A stretch of 35,581 bases of DNA from Schoenoplectus triqueter (lineage: Eukaryota; Streptophyta; Magnoliopsida; Poales; Cyperaceae): contig CAXKVV010001067.1 in the NCBI GenBank assembly GCA_964058805.1, positions 1-35,581 of the forward strand. The letters run 5' to 3'. Of the stretch, positions 31,801 through 35,581 are shown one piece after another. Within the stretch, counting starts at the first letter, position 1. Each line of letters starts with the position of its first letter. The notes below the pieces were generated by a model, which did no database searches, was not told the origin of the DNA, and saw only the letters and a list, made by a program, of their open reading frames with translations. The translations under genes and the position numbers were made by a program.

Positions 31801-32225
31801 TTTTTATTATTAATAAGTATTAGTAAATTAATATTGTTAAAAATAAGAGTGAAAACCGTAAAAAAATAATGAAATGTTGCGCAGCGCCTCCATCTCACTT
31901 GCGCCTGCGTGCGTTTTGTATATATAAAAAGGAAACGCGCCACTGGCAGTGGCGCGTTTCGTAAAAAAAAATAAAAAAAAATTTACGAAACGCGCCACTG
32001 CCAGTGGCGCGTTTCGTAAAAAAAAAACCGGAAACGCGCCACTGCCAGTGGCGCGTTTCATAAAAATAAAATAAAAAATGAAACGTGCCACTGACAGTGG
32101 CGCGTTTCGTAAATTCAAACAGCGCGCCACTGTCAGTGGCGCGCTGCCATTCGTATATTTGAAATTTTACGTTTCTCACTCTTATTTTTAATAATATTAA
32201 TTTAATAAATCATATTATTACTAAA
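31801..32225. mobile_element. foldback element carrying a GC-rich palindrome array
   Basis: The outer inverted repeats are 31801-31861 and 32165-32225. Over the best 35 bases (TTAATATTGTTAAAAATAAG... on the left) they differ at three positions. Between them lie a decayed GC-rich segment (31879-31911) and five palindromes (31932-32146). It has no open frame with a real product; the two minus-strand ORFs (31837-32130, 31895-32179) merely read the palindromes. It lies between two CT-rich tracts. A MITE-like element is the simplest class, but no target duplication could be fixed. Confidence 0.6.
31932..32146. repeat. array of five GC-rich palindromes, variable central base
   Basis: The core CGCGCCACTG-N-CAGTGGCGCG occurs at 31932-31960 (N=G), 31982-32020 (N=C), 32031-32059 (N=C), 32080-32108 (N=A) and 32120-32146 (N=T). 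Arms are 13 to 19 bp. Only unit 4 has an arm mismatch (CGTG for CGCG). Four units carry the outer extension GAAA/TTTC; unit 5 has CAG/CTG instead. Centres are 55, 44, 49 and 39 bp apart, separated by A-rich spacers. Confidence 0.97.
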
Positions 32226-32345
32226 ATCTGCTCAATCTTCATATCCCCTCCCTCGACATCTCTATATGTCCCTCCCTCTCTCTTTCTTACGCCCTCTCAC
32301 TTAATCTTTCACTTCTTCCTCTCTCGCTCTCTATCTATTTGTTAG
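32226..32345. repeat. CT-rich tract right of the palindrome element
   Basis: Pyrimidine-rich sequence (CCCTCCCTCTCTCTTTC, CTCTCGCTCTCTATC), similar in composition to 31675-31800. The element may have split one tract. Confidence 0.6.
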
Positions 32346-32371
32346 TTAAATTAATTAATTTTATATTCAAA

Positions 32372-32600
32372 TTAGTGATCTTGATAGGTTACTGAGTTTA
32401 ATATTTATATTATTTGTATGTATTTAATTTAGTGAATTTGATATTCAAATTATCTATTTAGTATTTAAATTAGTGAACTTGATATTCAGATTAATCTTAA
32501 TGCACTTGTTATCCAAATTAATTCATTTAGTATTGAAGCAAACTTAATATTCAAATTAATTTTATATTTAAGTTAATGATATCAATTTTAGTATCATTGT
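32372..32600. repeat. degenerate ~20-21-bp tandem repeat
   Basis: Units such as GTGAATTTGATATTCAAATTA and GTGAACTTGATATTCAGATTA recur with drift. Unit length and the GTGAACT...GATATT words resemble the repeat at 6425-6745. Confidence 0.6.
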
Positions 32601-33682
32601 GTCAGCTTCCTTAATGAATAGTTTTCCTTTCTTTCTTTTTTTTTAAAACATTGACAGTGAATGTCAGTAAATAGATTTTCTATTTTCTAACATTCATTAT
32701 ATAGTGCGGATGAACGCAATATCTTCGAGACTCAACTAATCAGGCTAGCAACTGTTGATATATATCATTGACTATGTATAGAGCAGAGGAACGTATATAA
32801 ATTTTTCGATTCCTCAAAAAAAAAAAACGCAATATCTTCGATCAGGATAGCAACTGTTGGCAAAGTGCTTTTGGGTGCTAACTAAATATTAACGGTGTAA
32901 CTAAATAAATAGCCCACTTGGCAATTTGTTTGTATTTGGATAAGCGCAATTTGCTTGTATTTGGTAAACCAATTAAGTACCTATAATTCAGGACATGTGA
33001 CGAATCCTCCTTTTGGTTACCTTTTTCGTTGTTTTTTTTAGATTCTTTCGCCTTTTTCCTGAGAAACATGTGATGAATCCTATTGAGCTAAAGACCATGG
33101 TAGTTGCTCTGCTTGGATATACATGAATTTTAACAAAATATTATTGTACAGTTGTACTTGTATCCAACAAACTCCCACTTTAATTATCAATCTAATATAC
33201 TGTCTTTGCTGCATGCCAATATACATTTACAATTAGCTCGGTATTAAACTACTAAAAGGATTCAAAAAAGATGCCAGTGAAAAAGTGGCAAGTAGATTAG
33301 GATGATATATTTTGGTGATTAATTTTTTTTCTGGTATCGTAGTTTCATGAACACTACAGATAAGAATACCCGCACCTTTTCCTCCCTCATCGTCCACAAA
33401 GAAATAAATGGTTAATTATTAAAGAAATAATTGTTTGGAATGGCAATCAAAATTTGTCCTGAAAACGGAAATTGGACAGAGATGTAGCATGAATATATGC
33501 TGCTCCTGCCACAAAAAATGATAGCAGGAAAAAAGAGAGTGTTGAGCTAGATTCTGACTCAAAAAGGTTATGAGGTATTATGATTAGGGATATCAAGTGA
33601 ATAGTCTTTTTGAACTGTACTCATAACCCTACTTTTCCAGCTCAATCTAAATCCCACTCCACTACATAGTCCTTGACTCCAT
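32601..33682. other. intergenic spacer, no gene recognised
   Basis: Contains a short repeated segment (AACGCAATATCTTCGA at about 32713 and 32826, each followed within 40 bp by GCAACTGTTG). CAATTTG(C/T)TTGTATTTGG also occurs twice at 32920-32965. The minus-strand ORF 32878-33069 has no domain. Confidence 0.4.
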
Positions 33683-33831
33683 GTCAAGTCATCTTCACTT
33701 GGACCTAACCTTGGAACCAAACCAGACCCTCAACAGAATCCTAATATAAATCGAGGGAGTCAAGTCATCTTCACTTGGACCTAACCTTGGAACCAAACCA
33801 GACCCTCAACAGAATCCTAATATAAATCGAG
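33683..33831. repeat. 73-bp perfect tandem duplication (period 76)
   Basis: 33683-33755 and 33759-33831 are identical (GTCAAGTCATCTTCACTTGG ... to AATATAAATCGAG), separated by GGA. The lack of any difference shows that the duplication is recent compared with the surrounding decayed elements. No coding sense is seen. Confidence 0.95.
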
Positions 33832-34004
33832 ACTCTACAAGATTAATCTGTAGTTATAGGCTTGTAGCATGGATGGATGTAGCCGATTTTTTTTTATTAA
33901 TATCCGACTCCTTGGATGAATAATATCCAGTCCATTTTGCTTTACAAATTATAATGATGATGATATTAATAATACTTTAAATAATATTACCTACAATGAT
34001 GATG

Positions 34005-34515
34005 AGAAAAAAAATAAATTTAATGGATTTAACGGTTTTGACAGACTCTGACATTAAAGTTTTGAGAAAAAACAAATTTAACGAGTTTTCTGTAATTTAA
34101 CCGTTTTATCTTATGTTCAACCCGTTAAAATTGTTAATTTTTTTTTGAAAAAAAACGCATTTAACGACTGAAATTTTTTATTTCAAATCTTAATAGTTAG
34201 TGACTATAAAATATTATTTCCTTTTTATTTTTTGAATGTAAATTAATGCCCTAATAAAAATATGAAGCAAATTTATTATATAATAGTTTACTATAATTTA
34301 AGATTTTTTTAACTTTTAAGTACTTAATTAATATTATAATTATTATTTTTACTTAAATTAGTTAGTTATTAAGCACTAATGATATGAGAATGTATTTCTT
34401 AGCCTTTTTAAATATGAATTAGTAGGTAAAAAGTAATTGACCGTTTTTTAATTTAACGACCGTGTAAAACCGTTAACTGGTCACCTCACCGTTAAGAGCC
34501 GTTAAATATTTTTTA
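34005..34515. mobile_element. probable non-autonomous element with TTAACGG repeats
   Basis: Words of the type TTTAACGGTTTT, TTTAACGAG, CCCGTTAAAA and CCGTTAA are concentrated at 34020-34170 and 34440-34510, with an AT-rich core between. The ends (AAAAAAATAAATTTAATGGA and, inverted, AAAAAATATTTAACGGCTC) are similar. Layout suggests a hAT derivative, but no TSD was fixed. Confidence 0.45.
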
Positions 34516-34857
34516 AAAGCTTGATTTTGATTTATGCTAAGACAAATATTTTATAAAAAATTATGTGTTTTTGTATTTGAAATTAAATCACTCAATTCAA
34601 TTATATGATTTTAAATTTTATCAGACCAAATAATTATATAAAATTAATAAAATTTAAAATTTAAAAACATATGCAATTATGTTTTTAATAAAGAGTTAAC
34701 TAATGGTTTCTCATGAGGAAAAAAGAACAAAGTAGACGTTTACTACCTCCATCTTCATCTACAAATATCTAGGTTTGCTTAATTTTGGAAATTTTAATTC
34801 AAATGGATTGCTGATACCTATATGTCATTATGTCAATGACTTTTTTTTTTATCAAAA

Positions 34858-35158
34858 TGGATGTGACAAAACCTAACCTGTTTCGAGAAACTCATCCGAT
34901 CCGTTCAAATTTGAATATGATCCAATCTGATTTTTTTAAAAAAGTCAACCTGACCCGACTCGATCCGAACTCAACCTGACCCGACCTGCAATCTAATCAA
35001 AATATATCAATAATCTGAAAAAAAACCATTATGTAAATTAACTCGATCCAACCCGACCCTAACCCGACCCGATCAGAACCGATTTCTTTTAAAAAATCAA
35101 ACTAATCTGACTCGTCCGACCCAAACCCGAACCCGCCCGCCCCGCCCGATTGCCACAT
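34858..35158. mobile_element. degenerate hAT-like element with CCCGACC repeats
   Basis: CCTGACCCGACTCGATCC, CCAACCCGACC and CCCGACCCGATC words fill most of the span, ending CCCGCCCGATTGCCACATA. The right end, inverted (TATGTGGCAATCGGGC), and left GGATGTGACAAAACC are loosely similar. The words are those of hAT-A, but the length and ends differ. The TSD is unclear. Confidence 0.45.
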
Positions 35159-35420
35159 ATAGTGCATATAGAGCATAAAGTTGTCAAGAAATTGTTGCTA
35201 TAGCTTGACAATAATTCGTATTTCAGATAAGTATCAGCATTTTCCCCCATTTTATATTTGGAAGTAATATCTAAAGTTTCTCTACAATAGTCAGAAGAAC
35301 TAACGGCCAGGATGGTATTTCAAGGAGTGAGACTAATTTTGTAGAATATAACAAGTTTGAATTAAAAGCTCAAATAAAAGTTCATTGATAAATATTAGCA
35401 TAATATTCAAACGCGATGAT
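35159..35420. other. short spacer, no feature seen
   Basis: AT-rich without recognisable gene or repeat end. Confidence 0.35.
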
Positions 35421-35581
35421 GAGTTGTACTATGGTATTATGTATAGTATGTATTTTATTTGTGTTATAAATCGTCTTTCCGTTCTTAAAGTTTAAATGGT
35501 TAATTCGAACCGCTCAAAATGGTTAGAGAAAGAAAGTCTAGTTGGGGATTAAATTTTATATATTTTTATTTTTTAAGATAG
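35421..35581. mobile_element. MITE-1 copy, left part (runs off the right edge)
   Basis: Begins GAGTTGTACTATGGTATTAT, continues AAATGGTTAATTCGAACCG and CTAGTTGGGGATTAAATTTT, and stops at TTTTTTAAGATAG. It thus follows the left arm of the copy at 5597-5963 up to its centre. The right arm should lie just beyond the window. Confidence 0.75.

Noticed and set aside
31932..32146. CRISPR array
   Set aside because: This is plant nuclear DNA. The spacers are A-rich filler of unequal length, the repeats are full palindromes with a changing central base, and no cas genes are present.
31837..32179. Two overlapping minus-strand ORFs with a repeated RATxSGAF peptide
   Set aside because: The peptide repeat is produced by reading the DNA palindromes; the frames overlap and have no codon logic or domain.

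Overview
The window is plant nuclear DNA: AT-rich, intron-containing and dominated by decayed DNA transposons. Two protein-coding genes can be supported. One is a minus-strand F-box gene cut by the left edge (496 to 1). The other is a complete five-exon plus-strand gene (21456-23342) for an 87-residue endosulfine/ARPP19-family protein. The rest is transposable elements, foldback elements, microsatellites and unassigned AT-rich spacer. An angiosperm is likely from the two gene families and the TE mix. The DUF295-like F-box layout would suit a monocot, but the sequence does not settle the species.

Layout. 1-496: F-box gene, with GTG where the family ATG is expected. About 2690-2850: a scrap of LINE reverse transcriptase. 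3824-6424: microsatellites and foldback MITEs, mainly one family here called MITE-1, plus a second family at 6014-6424. 8489-9748: a Mutator-like element with ~110-bp inverted ends and 9-bp target duplications. 9850-10577: hAT-like debris. 12071-12840: LINE RT remnant. 13227-16594: a complete but dead hAT element with a perfect 8-bp target duplication (GATACATG) and recognisable transposase. 17861-18231: another foldback MITE. 18480-20034: a non-autonomous CACTA element with a MITE-1 nested in it. 21013-23900: the endosulfine gene with a MITE-1 in intron 3. 25288-26192 and 26207-26907: two short hAT derivatives 14 bp apart. 28752-29052: a MITE. 29210-29684: a fourth hAT derivative. 30390-31620: an internally deleted LINE. 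31801-32225: an AT-rich inverted-repeat element containing five GC-rich near-perfect palindromes. 33683-33831: a recent 76-bp tandem duplication. 34005-35158: two more elements with simple subterminal repeats. 35421-end: another MITE-1, cut by the window edge.

The genes do not form an operon or pathway. The structure most worth pursuing is the palindrome array at 31932-32146. Its arms are conserved while the single central base varies (G, C, C, A, T). The outer flanks of neighbouring units match each other better than the flanks of the same unit. The side-by-side hAT derivatives, each with its own short subterminal word (CCCGAC, CACGACACGG, TACCCG, CGAACT), also show well how such families diversify.

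All calls come from reading the sequence by eye. No database search or folding program was run.
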